Assembly (NCBI GenBank): GCA_021234155.1
Contig: JAJEKV010000026.1
Location: 2,420,001 to 2,484,000, forward strand
From: Isoetes taiwanensis
Lineage: Eukaryota > Streptophyta > Lycopodiopsida > Isoetales > Isoetaceae
Direction: 5' to 3'
DNA: 64,000 bases
Shown: positions 1 through 10,979 of the stretch, in pieces
Numbering within the stretch: the stretch's first letter is position 1
Layout: the number at the start of each line of letters is the position of its first letter
Position numbers and translations under genes: made by a program
The notes under the pieces: model-generated
The model's database searches: none
What the model was told of the DNA's origin: nothing
What the model saw: only the letters and a program-made list of their open reading frames with translations

Positions 1-10
1 AAGCCCCTTG

Positions 11-87
11 CCGACGGCTTATCACTAGGGTTTTTCCTCGAAAACCCGAAAGGGCGGGGTTTTTTAATCCCGGTGATAAGCTTTCGG
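11..87. repeat. Short imperfect hairpin
   Basis: Two 15-base arms (11-25 and 73-87) are reverse complements apart from two mismatches, with a core of GCTTATCAC paired to GTGATAAGC. The loop of about 47 bases is rich in G/C runs. It could be the end of a small fold-back element cut by the window edge. No function can be assigned. Confidence 0.45.
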
Positions 88-2257
88 TAGGTACACCAGC
101 CAAACATCTATTAGCATTGTATTTTATGGGGTCCAAATTATATAATTGGATATTCCCTTTATTTTTTATGGGTAGTTCGCATGTGTGCGGCTACCCACTA
201 TCCACCATTGTAGAAAATCTGCTGAGATGAATGAGAAGCCTAGCTAGGGGCGGTTTGTTGGTTTCATGCGAGCCCCATTCTGGAATGTTAGTTTTGCATC
301 TTTTGGATGGGAACTTAAGGTCCTAGCTTTTGAAATAAGAGGGGCATTCTTGCATAGGAATACCAACTAAATATCAAAAATGGCCCTTGTGACTGTAGAA
401 TTTGGTATATGCAAGAAGATTAGATAAGATAAGAAGGTTGGTGTCTTGCCCATTTATGGAGAGCCTTATACACGAATATCCTTAGGAGGGCACTTCATCG
501 CTTGTATGTGGAGATCTCTAATTGGAAGGACTCCCTATAGTATTGCATTATGCATAAAAAGAGACGAGTGGAAGGTCATTTTAAGGAAACAAGATGAAAA
601 AGCTTAGATTTACACCTGCTTGATGGCTATTCTGAAGAACAATTTTCGAGGTGTGCTTTATGGCTTGGAATATGGCCATTGCGTGGTACCAACCCTTGAT
701 CTATAGGAGATTGCAATAATTGCTTGGTCTTTTCTCTAGGACATGACTGGTGGTTCCTCTCATTTTGAAAGCTGTTCTTGGGCATTAGTTTGGCCCGTGC
801 TCCTTTGCCCCGTCCAAAGGATGCTTTGTTTGTTCGTAGGCGATTTCAGTAGTTGTTCTGAGAAAGCCATGGAGTACCAAAGTGGGAGGACTCTAGACTA
901 TCCCATACTTAGCCCAACAGTATTGACAAGATCCATTTAGGTTAGATGCAAAAGGGCTAGGTATTAGAGGTAGTTTTGTTGTTGCGTCTGCAATGATGTA
1001 GCTATTGTGATGTCCCCTACTCATATACGGTGCCCCGCACGTATAGAACTTGATTTCATCCCTTCCGTCAGTGCAAACCCGCTAACATGAGATTGTTTAT
1101 CTATCTCGTGCTCTTGATAGTGAGCAAGAACTCGACAGGGAAGAATAGACGTGTCATTCGTCCCGTTCCCCTTGGGATCTACCTAGCTGTGGAAGCGCAT
1201 AAAACATAAGCACATGGCATCACATAAAATACATATCCACCTTGAAGGGTGGCTCACGATAACATAACATCACAACAACAACATCAGTAGCATCAACAAA
1301 GAAGGGAAATCCTACCCGAGACTCAGATTCATGGGGATCAACTGATGGCTTGGGGTCTCCAAATGGAATTCATGGCAAATGGAACTGACTGACATAAGAA
1401 CATGGCCGTTGGGTAGTCCATTCCATCTGCCCTCCTATACATACTTTGCAGATAAGCTAAAAAATATCGAGGATGTGACAGCAGCCTGCCGGGTGCATAG
1501 TCAGAGGGACTACTCCTGGGTTGCATCTCCCCAGTCCCGATGAGAGAGGAGGGGATCACTCCCTTCTAGAAGGTCCATGCCAACTACAGGAGAGCTAGAG
1601 AGCCACTGCTCACCTACGACTTGAACTCCACTGACCTAGGAGGTGCCGAGCCCATACCTTGCCCACACTCAGTGGCAAGCTATTAAGCCTAGCTCACAAT
1701 GTTCCCCGACTGTCGCCATGCATTAGAGGGATCAATTATAGCCTGACAAGCCTTCCTTATTAACCGGTCGAACCCTGCCACCCACAACCAGGCGAGCTCC
1801 TATGCACAGGCCACATTTATTGGGTACTAATGAGGCTATCTAGAAACATCATCTACGAAGGCTTTGGTCTCTATCCCCCTTCCCATTACACAAGAGGTGT
1901 GCAGAGAGCAGTAAAATATCATCAAACGAACTAAAATACCAGAGTAAAGATCAAATCTATCTACTCTAAGCATACATGGTTATATTCATTCATTAAAGGC
2001 TGAGATCTGGGGATCTAGAGATCCTCTAAGGCTAATAAAGGATGCCGACTTAGTTTAATGCCGGTCAGGAAGCTGGCATTGCAAAACAGATCAACCACAT
2101 ACCAGATCCTTGGCTTGCTCCAAGTCCTCAGACGACGTCCATGATGTCAGGATGGCTCGAGATGGTCGAGTCCTGGCAATCTGCTTGGAAAAGCAAGTTT
2201 CACGGGCGCAAGGAGAATATTGAGCATAACAAGTGTATGCTCAAAGGAAAATTCTGA
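88..2257. other. No gene recognised
   Basis: This stretch holds only short ORFs in mixed frames, none resembling a known family. From about 1010 the sequence changes to a C-rich block containing TGATGTCCCC, which could be a decayed LTR, but no partner copy, primer-binding site or polypurine tract was found. It is treated as unclassified repeat-like intergenic DNA. Confidence 0.4.
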
Positions 2258-3014
2258 ATGTACTCCAATAAGAATGATCTGCATTCCACTCTTAATTCCA
2301 TATTAAGAGATTCAAGAAAAAAGACAAACATTCAACCTCCAAAGGAGAATCACAGAAACGACAATGGCATCAGAATCTGCAACAACTCTTCTTCAACAAA
2401 AGCCAACCAAAAAAGGAAAGAGGATTCTTTTATTTTGGAAAACAAGTCAGGTACTTCTTCAGTTATAGTCAAAGCCAAAGATGTGGCCAGCACCAGTTTT
2501 TCAAATTTGATTTCCTTTGTCATTGTTGACTTGGAAAGTCTGATAGAGCCTCAACATCAAGACTCTTCCAAGGATCTAAAAGATCCTGCTGATCTCATAG
2601 AATATTTCTCCAGATAAGGTGACATGTAAAAATTCTTTTGACTTACTAGCTAACCTTAATGAGAATTTTTGTGCAGATACTGAAGAGCCTGATCTGCTTC
2701 CCCCTCAAGTTCCACCCTCCCTCCATCCAAGCTCACCTCCCTCCTTCTCTCCTCATAACACTTCTCCCATTTTCCCCAACATCATTGACCTCTCTGATCC
2801 TAGCTCCCCCCTTTCTCTCTCAAGATCCTCGATATACCCCTATGTCTCCACAATTGCTCAACAAATGGCAGAGTTAGCTATTGCAAATGGCCCCAAAGGT
2901 AGAGATATGAATGCTTACAGGAATACCAAGAAGTTTAGTAGCCTTCCCATGAGGAAGCACCTTCCAAGGAAAATCAGCAACACAAGGAGGCACAACCCCA
3001 TCAAGCGTCCATAA
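2258..3014 (+). pseudogene. LINE ORF1 C-terminal remnant
   Basis: Two short consecutive reading frames (2258-2617 and 2619-3014) encode low-complexity, Ser/Pro/Lys-rich protein. The layout resembles the C-terminal half of the L1-type ORF1 at 19.5-22.0 kb. The segment beginning NDLHSTLNSILRDSRKK parallels HDLCLTLTNIIKDARNQ of that ORF1. The proline-rich stretch followed by IIDL and a later helix with QMAEL parallels its SLIDL and ADQLASL region. There is no zinc knuckle or upstream DUF4283-like part, so only a 5'-truncated, frameshifted piece remains. The assignment rests on pattern similarity read by eye within this window. Confidence 0.45.
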
Positions 3015-3059
3015 TGCAGAACACCTTTGGCCAACCAACAAGAACTCCAGATGCTAAAG

Positions 3060-3240
3060 AGAAAATATCAAGAAGAAGCTTTGTCATTCTGAAGATTGTC
3101 CGCAACAACAATAAGAAAGTGAAACGTGTCATCAGCGTACTAATTACAAATTTCTTGTGAACCATCCTCAATACTCAGCCCCTGAACTATCCCATCCTGC
3201 ACGGCCTTAGCAAATAGCTGTGAGAGGACCTAGAGATGAA
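3060..3240 (-). pseudogene. LINE reverse transcriptase fragment
   Basis: Read on the minus strand, this stretch encodes a peptide containing LLSQLFAKAVQDGIVQGLSI-like sequence. A stop follows, then YADDTFHFL, the catalytic YADD box of LINE reverse transcriptase with its usual upstream helix. One further frameshift leads into residues resembling LLDIFSLASG, the helix after YADD in plant L1 elements. The fragment lies opposite in strand to the ORF1 remnant just before it, so the two are unlikely to belong to one insertion. It is non-functional. Confidence 0.55.
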
Positions 3241-3559
3241 CTAGGAGTCCTCAGAGAATGCAAGATGGTGCTTAAGCTTTGGTGCAGAATTCACGATGGT
3301 GCTTATAGCGGAATGCAATTAACTCCTTATCATGGAATATCTCTGCATCATTAACGATTTTCTGAAGTCACTTGCAAATGTTCACATAACAAGCAAGAGG
3401 TCTAAACCCAAAAACTCCACGCATCTTGAAACCAACATTTTTCCAACAAGGATTTTTCACTTTTAAAATCTTCATATTTTTATCGTATATCTGCTGCAAA
3501 GAAAAGCTTGGATGGAACATCTGGACCATGATTCAGAAGTGCCAACATCACTTAAAGAT

Positions 3560-3995
3560 TGAATATATTTTCCACTGCATGGGCTAGCCGACAATACGTT
3601 CGTAATTGAGAAGGAAGGAGCCATCATATTCATTCAAACTAATATATCTTAGCACCACATCATCATATAAATGCACCTCAGCTATTGCAACACTCTTACC
3701 AGATTCTTCACAGATTTTGGGCTCCAAAACTCCAAGCGCTCCAATTCTGACACTCAAACCAAATGCCACCTTTGCATCATCAACTTCTATGGCCACAGCT
3801 CTTACTCCAAAGCCATGGGTGTTAGAAAAATATTGGGCTTCTGAGACTCAAATCAAATGACGCCTTTGCATCATCAACTTCTATGGCTATAGCTCTTACT
3901 CCAAAGCCATGTGTGTCAGAAAAACATTGGGCTTCTTCTAAAGAGTATGCAGGTTGAGGAGAAATAGATTCATCTTATGTTAGATTCATCTTATG
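3560..3995 (-). pseudogene. 4-hydroxyphenylpyruvate dioxygenase (HPPD) fragment
   Basis: The minus strand encodes HGFGVRAVAIEVDDAKVAF, then SVAIAEVHLYDDVVLRYISL and FLLNYERI. This is the order seen in plant HPPD between the N-terminal vicinal-oxygen-chelate domain and the linker: HGxGVRAxAIEVxDAxxAF, then AEVxLYGDVVLRYVS, then FLPGFE. HPPD makes homogentisate for tocopherol and plastoquinone. Only about 100 of the expected 400 or more residues remain. The first 30 codons are tandemly duplicated (about 3765-3845 and 3850-3940), which breaks the frame. The iron-ligand-bearing C-terminal domain is not visible. It is a dead gene fragment, either captured by repeats or left from a deleted copy. 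Confidence 0.7.
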
Positions 3996-4979
3996 TTACA
4001 GGTGCAGAGGAAGCGTACGGGGCAATAAACGCAAAAAGTAGATTGAATTAACTCGATAAAATAGCTGCAGTTTAAATGATTTTCTTGTAGTATGGTTTGA
4101 TTTAGCAATTAGATGCATCGTTGCCTAAACCCAATTCAAAATGGCGCCATGTGTTGGATGCATCCCACCCATGCATCCCTATGCATCCCCATAACAAAAT
4201 TCAAGTAACCAATAACCTTGTTGTCATCATTCAAATAGTAGTAATCCATGAAGAACACGTAAATGTATACCAGAGAAACAATTTTAGAACTCCCAACCTC
4301 TGTCTAATTCATAGAATCAAGACGAAATTTTAGCTTGCGTCACAGAGAATGAAATTTAAATTGAGAAAATTAAGTGCAAGGGGAAGGCCTAGTTTTTATA
4401 AATATATTTTTTGTTCTTCTGCTCAAGGGAAGTGGATGTGGATGTGGGGCCATTCTTGATCTCTTGCTGCCTCTACTCCAAGTAGCAATTGTTATAAGAA
4501 GTTTGTAGCCTGCAAATGCTGCGGTAATAATTTGTTAACATATGAATCCACCCACATAAAGATAACGATCCATGCCCCAAAACTTATCAATTTCTTGTGA
4601 TCTCCTCAAACACTTTTTAAGGCCCAGTGCAAAAGATGAATGTCTCATGGCTCTGGCACCTAGAATGAAAACAACATATGGAAAGCTATATTCAAAACCT
4701 ACTTTTAGAAGTAGATGAGCATGTAAAGCATTCAAATAAGTAAAGTAAAAAACATACCAAAATAGCTTCGATGCGATAGCACATGCTAGATGTAGCTTTA
4801 AAAAGAAATAGACATTTGTAGAGTACGGGATATTGGTAAGCAACAGTTCACATGAATGAACACATGAATTATGGAGACACCCCACATGTATAATCATTTA
4901 TCATGACCAAGCCATTAAGTTATGCCTTTGATTATGATATAGCATTTTAGAAAGTTGTACGTGCTGCTCATTATAAAAA
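3996..4979. other. AT-rich intergenic DNA, no gene recognised
   Basis: Several ORFs of 60-120 codons occur on both strands (the longest at 4535-4897, minus), but none has a recognisable domain. Their composition, rich in Phe, Tyr, His and Cys, is typical of chance frames in AT-rich DNA. Confidence 0.4.
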
Positions 4980-5519
4980 TAAGCTCCATGAAATATACAT
5001 ATGCCAAATTGAAATGGTATCAGTATACAAACAAATAACCAAGAATACAAATGAAAATAGGCTCCATGAAATATACAAAATGCCAAACTGAAATGATGTC
5101 AGCTCACAAACAAAAATCACCAAGAAAACAACAAAAATCAGAGAGAGCTTTTTCTAGGGCAAGAAACATTGGACACATCCTTTAAGAAATGAATTGTAGC
5201 TGCAAGTTTGAGCGAAGGCTCCCATGGCTATGTATCAGAAAACACTTAGGCAAAACTTGATCTGTGAAATGATGGTTGGTAAGAATGAACTCCATGAAAT
5301 ATACAAAATGCCAAACTGAAATGATGTCAGTTCACAAACAAAAATCACCAAGAAAACAACAAAAATCAGAGAGAGCTTTTTCTAGGGCAAGAAACATTGG
5401 ACGTATTCTTTAAGAAATGAATTGTAGCTGCAAGTTTGAGCGAAGGCTACCATGGCTATGTATCAAGAAAACACTTAGGCAAAACTTGATCTGTGAAATG
5501 ATGGTTGGTAAGAATGAAC
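4980..5519. repeat. 228-bp tandem duplication with a partial third copy
   Basis: Copy 1 (5063-5290) and copy 2 (5291-5519) both begin TCCATGAAATATACAAAATG and are nearly identical, differing at a few positions and one single-base insertion. A more diverged partial copy of the first part precedes them at about 4981-5062. The two overlapping minus-strand ORFs here are by-products. The high identity suggests recent unequal exchange or replication slippage. Confidence 0.85.
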
Positions 5520-6273
5520 TCCCCATTTTTCTCAATTCTCTGTTCCTGCATGCAAGAATAACCACAATATTTTGAATTCTGAACAGTTCCACCAAAATAA
5601 ATCAGTGGCAACCAATTCATTTTCAATGATGCACTTAGTCTTAAATACTTTCCATTCACGCATGGATCATTTATCTTCAAAGTTGTATGTGGCCTCCTCC
5701 ATAGGCCTCCCTATGCAATCTTAAGTGCAGAACCAAGGTCCTTAACCCTTCTCATGGCAAGGCTTATGCATTCCTGGATGCATTCCTGAATGATAGATGT
5801 GGAAGCAGCCATGGGACCTGGCTTTAACAACTAAAAAAACTTTTCAGAATCACTAAGAACTACTGTTAAGGTGGTTTGCATAATAGCTTCCTCTTTTGCT
5901 AATAGAATAGAATAGAATAGAATAGATTTTTTAACGTCCACGGAGACCAATAGATCATGGATCTGCCACTATATAGCTTATACAAAGCGCATGTTAGAAT
6001 AAGGTGCTATTCCCTCCACGATTTTCTTTCATAAGGTCCTGAATGTGGCAGATTGATCATTAGCATCATTTGCTATTCAATGCACAGCAAAAATGCAACT
6101 ATCATTTGTAGCACCTATCCTGTAGTATGACCTTCCAAAATGTGCAGACTTATTACAAAACAACCATAAACATCTGCAAATTTTTGTACTCTAAATATAT
6201 CTCTACATTGATTTAGCAATGCCCTCTCTAGATCAAGATCATAAAGCATGATAAATCTTGATCTTCCCATGCT
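5520..6273. other. Intergenic DNA with a pentanucleotide motif
   Basis: No coding region is recognisable. At about 5904-5932 a short (GAATA)n run is followed directly by GATTTTTTAACGTCCACGGA. The same arrangement recurs in the reverse direction near 38.53-38.58 kb, and the CGTCC-GGAGGCCAAT part recurs near 40.23 kb, so this is a dispersed repeat end. Confidence 0.45.
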
Positions 6274-6366
6274 CATAAGATAAGATAAGATAAGATAAGA
6301 TAAGATAAGATAAGATAAGATAAGATAAGATAAGATAAGATAAGATAAGATAAGATAAGATAAGAT
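6274..6366. repeat. (AGATA)n microsatellite
   Basis: About 18 perfect copies of a five-base unit (TAAGA in phase) are followed by a T-rich run. It is a simple sequence repeat with no coding content. Confidence 0.95.
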
Positions 6367-6829
6367 GAATTTTTTTTTTTCTCATGGATAAGGAAATCCA
6401 TGAGTGAAATTTTATCTTTTATATAAAAGAAGCAATAGGAGCCTAACATTCTATTAGGCTATAGAAAGGGGGTTGCTATCCTATAAAAAAAAAGATTCCA
6501 AGAGATTTCAAGAACATTCTCACAAAAATCCCTTAAGTTTCTCCTATATTCTATCAAATTTTATGAAAATTTCTCTTGAACCCGACAGTGTGTATGATTA
6601 CAAGAAAGAATGCCAAAATGAATGCTAGCACTATTTTTTTTTTCTTCCATTCTATTTGTATTTTACCAACAAGATTTAGTTGTATTTTTTCCTCGTGTTT
6701 TAGTTGGATGCTTGTTTATATAGAGTGCAACAAGATTTAGTTAAAGGGATGTGAACAATTGATTTTTTACTTGAATTTTAATACTTAATTTGTATTGACA
6801 CACTACAAGAGAAGGGGTCAATTAGTGTC

Positions 6830-7330
6830 AGCAAAACGTCACCACAACATTGGCAACTATACTTTATGACATTATTGGTGACATCTATGCATAGGTGGTG
6901 CTATAGGTGACACAATTTCTGTCAAGAATAGAGTCACAATCCGTGTCACTAAGAGTGTCAGTAATTTTGTTATGACGCTATAGATGTTGCTATTAGCATC
7001 AATCATAGCGTCACTAGTTATTACACATATAGCATCAGTGTTATTCTATTCTATTCTATTCTATTCTATTCTATTCTATAAGTGGTGTTATTAACAGCAA
7101 TTATAGTGTTAGTTGTTGTTACATATGTAGCATCAGTATTAGTGTCAGTTCCAACTAGTGACACCATAGGTGGTGTTATTAGCATCAAATGTAATAGCAC
7201 CTTCAATGTCACAAATTGCGTCGATGTTTTGTGGCCATAGCATGTGCCACAATAGTTGCTATTAATATCACTAATATTGTCATATAATGTTCCATCATTA
7301 TTGTCAAGCTTTATGTCAATCCATCATCAC
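6830..7330. repeat. CACTA left subterminal repeat region
   Basis: Short units built around GTGTCA / TAGCATCA / GTGACA recur every 15-30 bases in both orientations. In CACTA elements such motifs are binding sites for the element's DNA-binding protein. A (TTCTA)n run of about 37 bases (7043-7079) is embedded here. Confidence 0.75.
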
Positions 7331-7705
7331 ATCCAAGTCAGTGGCACCCTCGCTCTTCTAGCTTAGTATGGCGTTCTATCCCCTCTCCACAACTTGAGAA
7401 AAAATACATAGAAAACTTGTACAACTTATTTTGATGCTTTCAAATAATGAAGGATTGCTTTCAAATAATGAAGGATTTCAAATATTAGCCTTCATTAAAT
7501 TGCAAAAGCAAAATATCGACCATTGTTTCTTGATCTTCGTACTTGACTTGGAAACCTTTAACATAATAATTGAACTTTAAATAACCTTGAGAGTAACATG
7601 GCCTTCAAACACTTGGGGCAAAACAAATGTATCTTGGTCTCCAATAATATATTATCTCTTCTTTAGTAACCACTTCACATAGCTGGGGAATATATAAGAT
7701 AACAT

Positions 7706-7849
7706 CTTCGTAACAATCATTATACGGGCAAATAAATAGCATAAAAAAAATTTCGTCTATATTTTTTAAAATCTGGGATAAAAATTGCACGATTACGGAT
7801 TTGAACCCTAGCCCTTCTAGCAACAAATCAAAGTCCTTGCCAAAATGCC
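7706..7849 (-). repeat. tRNA-derived SINE-like unit, copy A
   Basis: On the minus strand the unit begins GGCATTTTGGCAAGGACTTT, which resembles an A box. About 30 bases later comes GGGTTCAAATCC, a good RNA polymerase III B box. The body, including GTGCAATTTTTATCCCAG, is shared with copy B at 8794-8971. Spacing and order fit a tRNA-headed SINE. No poly-A tail or target duplication is evident. Confidence 0.55.
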
Positions 7850-7945
7850 AAACAAATGTATCTCGATCTCCAATAATATATTATTTTATCTTTAGTAACC
7901 ACTTCACATAGTTGGGAAATGTATAAGATAATGTACTAGGAAAGT
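7847..7945. repeat. Direct duplicate of the 7617-7705 segment
   Basis: The block containing CCAATAATATATTAT and AACCACTTCACATAG is repeated from about 7617-7705. The SINE-like unit is thus flanked by two copies of the same approximately 90-bp sequence. This is far longer than a normal SINE target duplication, so local segmental duplication is the likely cause. Confidence 0.65.
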
Positions 7946-7964
7946 TCCAGTTGAGGAGTGGAAT

Positions 7965-8040
7965 TTCTTGAGGCGGCGCCGCCAGATGAGGCAGCACCCA
8001 AGCGGCAAAGCCGCAGCGCCACCGTCTGGTGGGCCGCCGA
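7965..8040. repeat. GC-rich palindromic islet
   Basis: A very GC-rich stretch holds GGCGGCGCCGCC and GCGGCAAAGCCGC. CCAGATGAGG and CCGTCTGGTGGG can pair across it. It stands out sharply from the AT-rich surroundings and can fold into nested hairpins. It may be a foreign insert or a small structured repeat. Confidence 0.5.
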
Positions 8041-8559
8041 GGGATATTCTCGAGGGATTATTCCGAGACAAGAAACTTTTCCTTACGTAATAAACAGTTA
8101 GTCAAATTGCGTTCAATACCTTGTTGCCACATAATGGTTCCTCTCTCGGCTGTGGCGAGCAACGAATCTATTGCCATCGCCAAAGTTGGCTCTAAAAAAC
8201 ACAAAGCCTAGCAATATAAGTAGAGGAAGTTTAGATTTAGAGTATTATATGAGCTTTTTATTAAAGCAAAAACAGAGATAAAAGTTGTTGCCTTGAAATA
8301 GGGCAAGAGCTAGGAAAGAAAGCACAAAATCCTTTGACCAACGGATTGCTCCCAAGCTCCTTGCAGCACATTCATGTGACCAAGAATCTCTGTAGCTTGT
8401 CATCCGAAAAAAGTTGGTAGAACAAAAGGCAGAAGAAATTGATTCTTTCTTGTTCCTCCACTGTAAATTTCACAGACGAATCGTGTTGATCCTTGCTTCC
8501 ATGGAGCATTTATAAGCATTTCACAAAAAAAAGGGGCATGAATCTTCCTCTTCAAGGGC

Positions 8560-8700
8560 GATGGCGGAACCCTAAACCTCGATGGCAATGGACTTCTCGA
8601 ACCCTATGGATGCTTAAACCCTCTGCCGATGGCAATGGACTTCTTAAACCCTGTGGCGATGGCGATGGACGCTTGAAACCTTGTGGACGCTTCTGGAAGA
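8560..8700 (+). repeat. Short tandem repeat around GATGGCAATGGACTTCT
   Basis: Three to four imperfect copies of a roughly 36-base unit (GGCGATGGCGATGGAC followed by TTAAACCCT-type sequence) give the plus-strand frame at 8493-8780 its repeated peptides (LKPCGDGDGRLKPCG). The frame is a product of the repeat rather than a recognisable gene. Confidence 0.6.
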
Positions 8701-8793
8701 ATAAGCAGTGCCACCATGAACAAGCGGAGGAACAATTACGTGAAATAAAAAGGATGCAATATTACAGTAATTTGAACTAATTGTTTATTACAT

Positions 8794-8971
8794 CTTCGTA
8801 ACAATCATTATATGTGCAAATAAATGGCATAAAAAATATTCGTCCATATTTGTTGAAATCTGGAATAAAAATTGCACGATTATGGATTTGAAATCTGGAA
8901 TAAAAATTGCACGCTTATGGATTTGAACCCTGGCCCTTGCAGCAACAAACCAAAGGCCTTGCCAAAGTGCC
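8794..8971 (-). repeat. tRNA-derived SINE-like unit, copy B
   Basis: This is the second copy of the unit at 7706-7849. It has the same A-box-like GGCACTTTGGCAAGGCC and a GGGTTCAAATCC B box on the minus strand. A 34-base internal segment of the body is tandemly duplicated here. Both copies sit inside the CACTA element, so the element has been a landing site, or one copy arose by local duplication. Confidence 0.55.
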
Positions 8972-9079
8972 AAACCAAAACATTATGAAATCTGTTTTTC
9001 GTTCAAATATATATCCACATATTGTGTTGCATCTTTTTGCAGCCTAAATATTTCTATTGAGAAACTCAAAAGTCTTTTT

Positions 9080-9478
9080 AATAAGGAAGTTGCTTTAATG
9101 GCATTGTCCCACCACAGGAAGATGGGGATGAGCTATAATAAGGGATTGGACAGAATTGGTAAGATTGAAGGATTTTATAACTACTTCAAGTGCCATTGGA
9201 TGAGCTCTGAGGACCTAGACCTTCATGATAGGTCTAATGGTGGATCAATCTGAGTTTAGTGGAGAAAGCAATCTGAGTAACTGACCAGATAGGGTCTCTC
9301 TACCATTATGTTGTTGTGGAATAGGACTTCCCTTAGTACGCACATCATGATGCATAGAGAACCCAGATAATAGCCCTAATGCTTCCTATCTGTCCCATTG
9401 GGGACTCTTTGTATCTTTACTATTTTTATTAATAACAAAAAACACACTCTTACCCTCAAAAAAAAAAAAAAAAAAAAT
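9080..9478 (+). mobile_element. 5'-truncated LINE-like 3' end with poly-A
   Basis: The segment ends in a run of about 20 A's (9458-9478), preceded by GGGACTCTTTGTATCTTTAC and TTTTTATTAATAAC, the usual appearance of plant L1 3' untranslated ends. The upstream sequence has no intact frame. It is nested in the CACTA element. The 5' limit is approximate and no target duplication was found. Confidence 0.5.
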
Positions 9479-9546
9479 TTCCATTTACGGCACTTCTGTG
9501 TGCCGATTTAGGGCTTAGAATTTCTTAGGCGCCGTCTTCTTGGGCT

Positions 9547-9978
9547 ATGGCAGTGTATCACCAGAATCAAAGCGGATTTGCAGGGATTGTAAACACAGAT
9601 CATAGGTGGGGTTGGCTCCTTTCAAATCTGGATTATGGTAAGAACATGCTTTACAGGCAGAGGCACATAATGGCAGGGAATGAAATAGCAGATTTAGCAA
9701 AAGATATAATCATTATTTTCTTTTCTCATCTTGACTCTTTGTTTCGAACATGTAGGTATGGCAAGAGGCAGGTATGGCAAGAAACAGAGATAGACGAAGG
9801 CAAGGCTGTAAATCTTGAAAATGAAGGCAGTTTTAGGGGAAATCTGGAGGCTAGCTATAGTTGGCTTCCTTCAATGAAATCAACAAGCATATGTAAGTCT
9901 GTTTTACTTCTATTGCTTCCAGTCTTATTCTGCTGGCCAGTCAAAACAAGAAAGAAAGCAGAATATAAATATCTCTAA
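9547..9978 (+). CDS. Unrecognised 143-aa ORF, possible captured exons
   Basis: An open frame with ATG follows the LINE tail inside the CACTA element. No domain is recognised. Exon-like signals exist: a possible donor ATG|GTAAGA near 9635, an acceptor ending ATGTAG near 9755 and a donor CATAT|GTAAGT near 9893. Splicing these would remove the hydrophobic low-complexity middle and tail. This looks more like host exon fragments picked up by the transposon than a transposon gene, but no donor gene can be named. The chance that it is non-coding is substantial. Confidence 0.25.
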   Translation: MAVYHQNQSGFAGIVNTDHRWGWLLSNLDYGKNMLYRQRHIMAGNEIADLAKDIIIIFFSHLDSLFRTCRYGKRQVWQETEIDEGKAVNLENEGSFRGNLEASYSWLPSMKSTSICKSVLLLLLPVLFCWPVKTRKKAEYKYL

Positions 9979-10979
9979 ATTTGCATTCAAAATTTAGTAG
10001 TTCTCTGTTCTGTGCCGTTCTACTAATGCAGATTTGAGAAAGTGGAGAAATTCTTGGATGGAGACATATCATGCTAGCAAAATGATGCTTGTCCCGGCAT
10101 GTTTAATGTAATCGCAAGGTACTTTCCATTATATCATACCTATTACTTCCCATTATCTCATACCTATTAAACTACCTCATAGGCTACAATTTGTCATTAT
10201 ATGGAAGATATTTGGTATTTAAGTGATTCTAAACAGGGCTGCCATCAATATATGCTCAAAGGCCATCTCAAATAGCTCTGCCATGAACATATATGTCCAG
10301 AGCCCTTCTCTGTGGCAGCTTGCTTTGTGTCAAAGAACCATATTTTGAGAAATGCTACTGAATCCATCATCACTTTTAGTCTAATGATGCAAGAGCATAT
10401 GAGCAGCTGCTTCATTACGAGCATATGAGTAGCTGCTTCATTGATACATTATCTAGGGTCTAGATATTGTTCATTATGTCAGTTCCCTCAATAAAAGCTA
10501 CAACAGAAAGTCGAGAAGAATAAAAGGGTTTTCTAGGAGATATAAATCTGTTTGGGGCAAGGATTAAGAATGATGACTGCAAACAAAGTAGAAAGTCAGG
10601 ATGAAGATGCATTTACATGAGATGCATATTGAAAATGTTCCTACTACCAAAAGAAAACGTTGAAAAACTTCCAAAGGTATATTTTTTATGTGAACGTTAA
10701 TAAACTATGTAAAGGTTCATTTTCAATGTAATGCAATTTTCCTTTGCATGGCTCGTTAATGATATCATTTTGCTGATGCTTTTTTGGAATTTCTACTTAC
10801 AACCTTTGGTACAGTACATGCCATTATTGAATGCCTTTAAAAAACATATGAATTCACTAGAAAATACAAGTTTCTAAGCATTGCATTCATTAACAACAAC
10901 AACAACAACAACAATCATCAAAACATGACATTGACAACGACAAAACAGATGGCTTCCATGCTAAATTGATACAATGTAT

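Noticed and set aside
1009-2240. Possible solo LTR beginning TGATGTCCCC
   Set aside because: No matching end, second copy, primer-binding site or target duplication could be found.
6274-6366. CRISPR-like array
   Set aside because: Five-base units without spacers, in a plant nuclear sequence; a simple microsatellite. No CRISPR array is present in the window.
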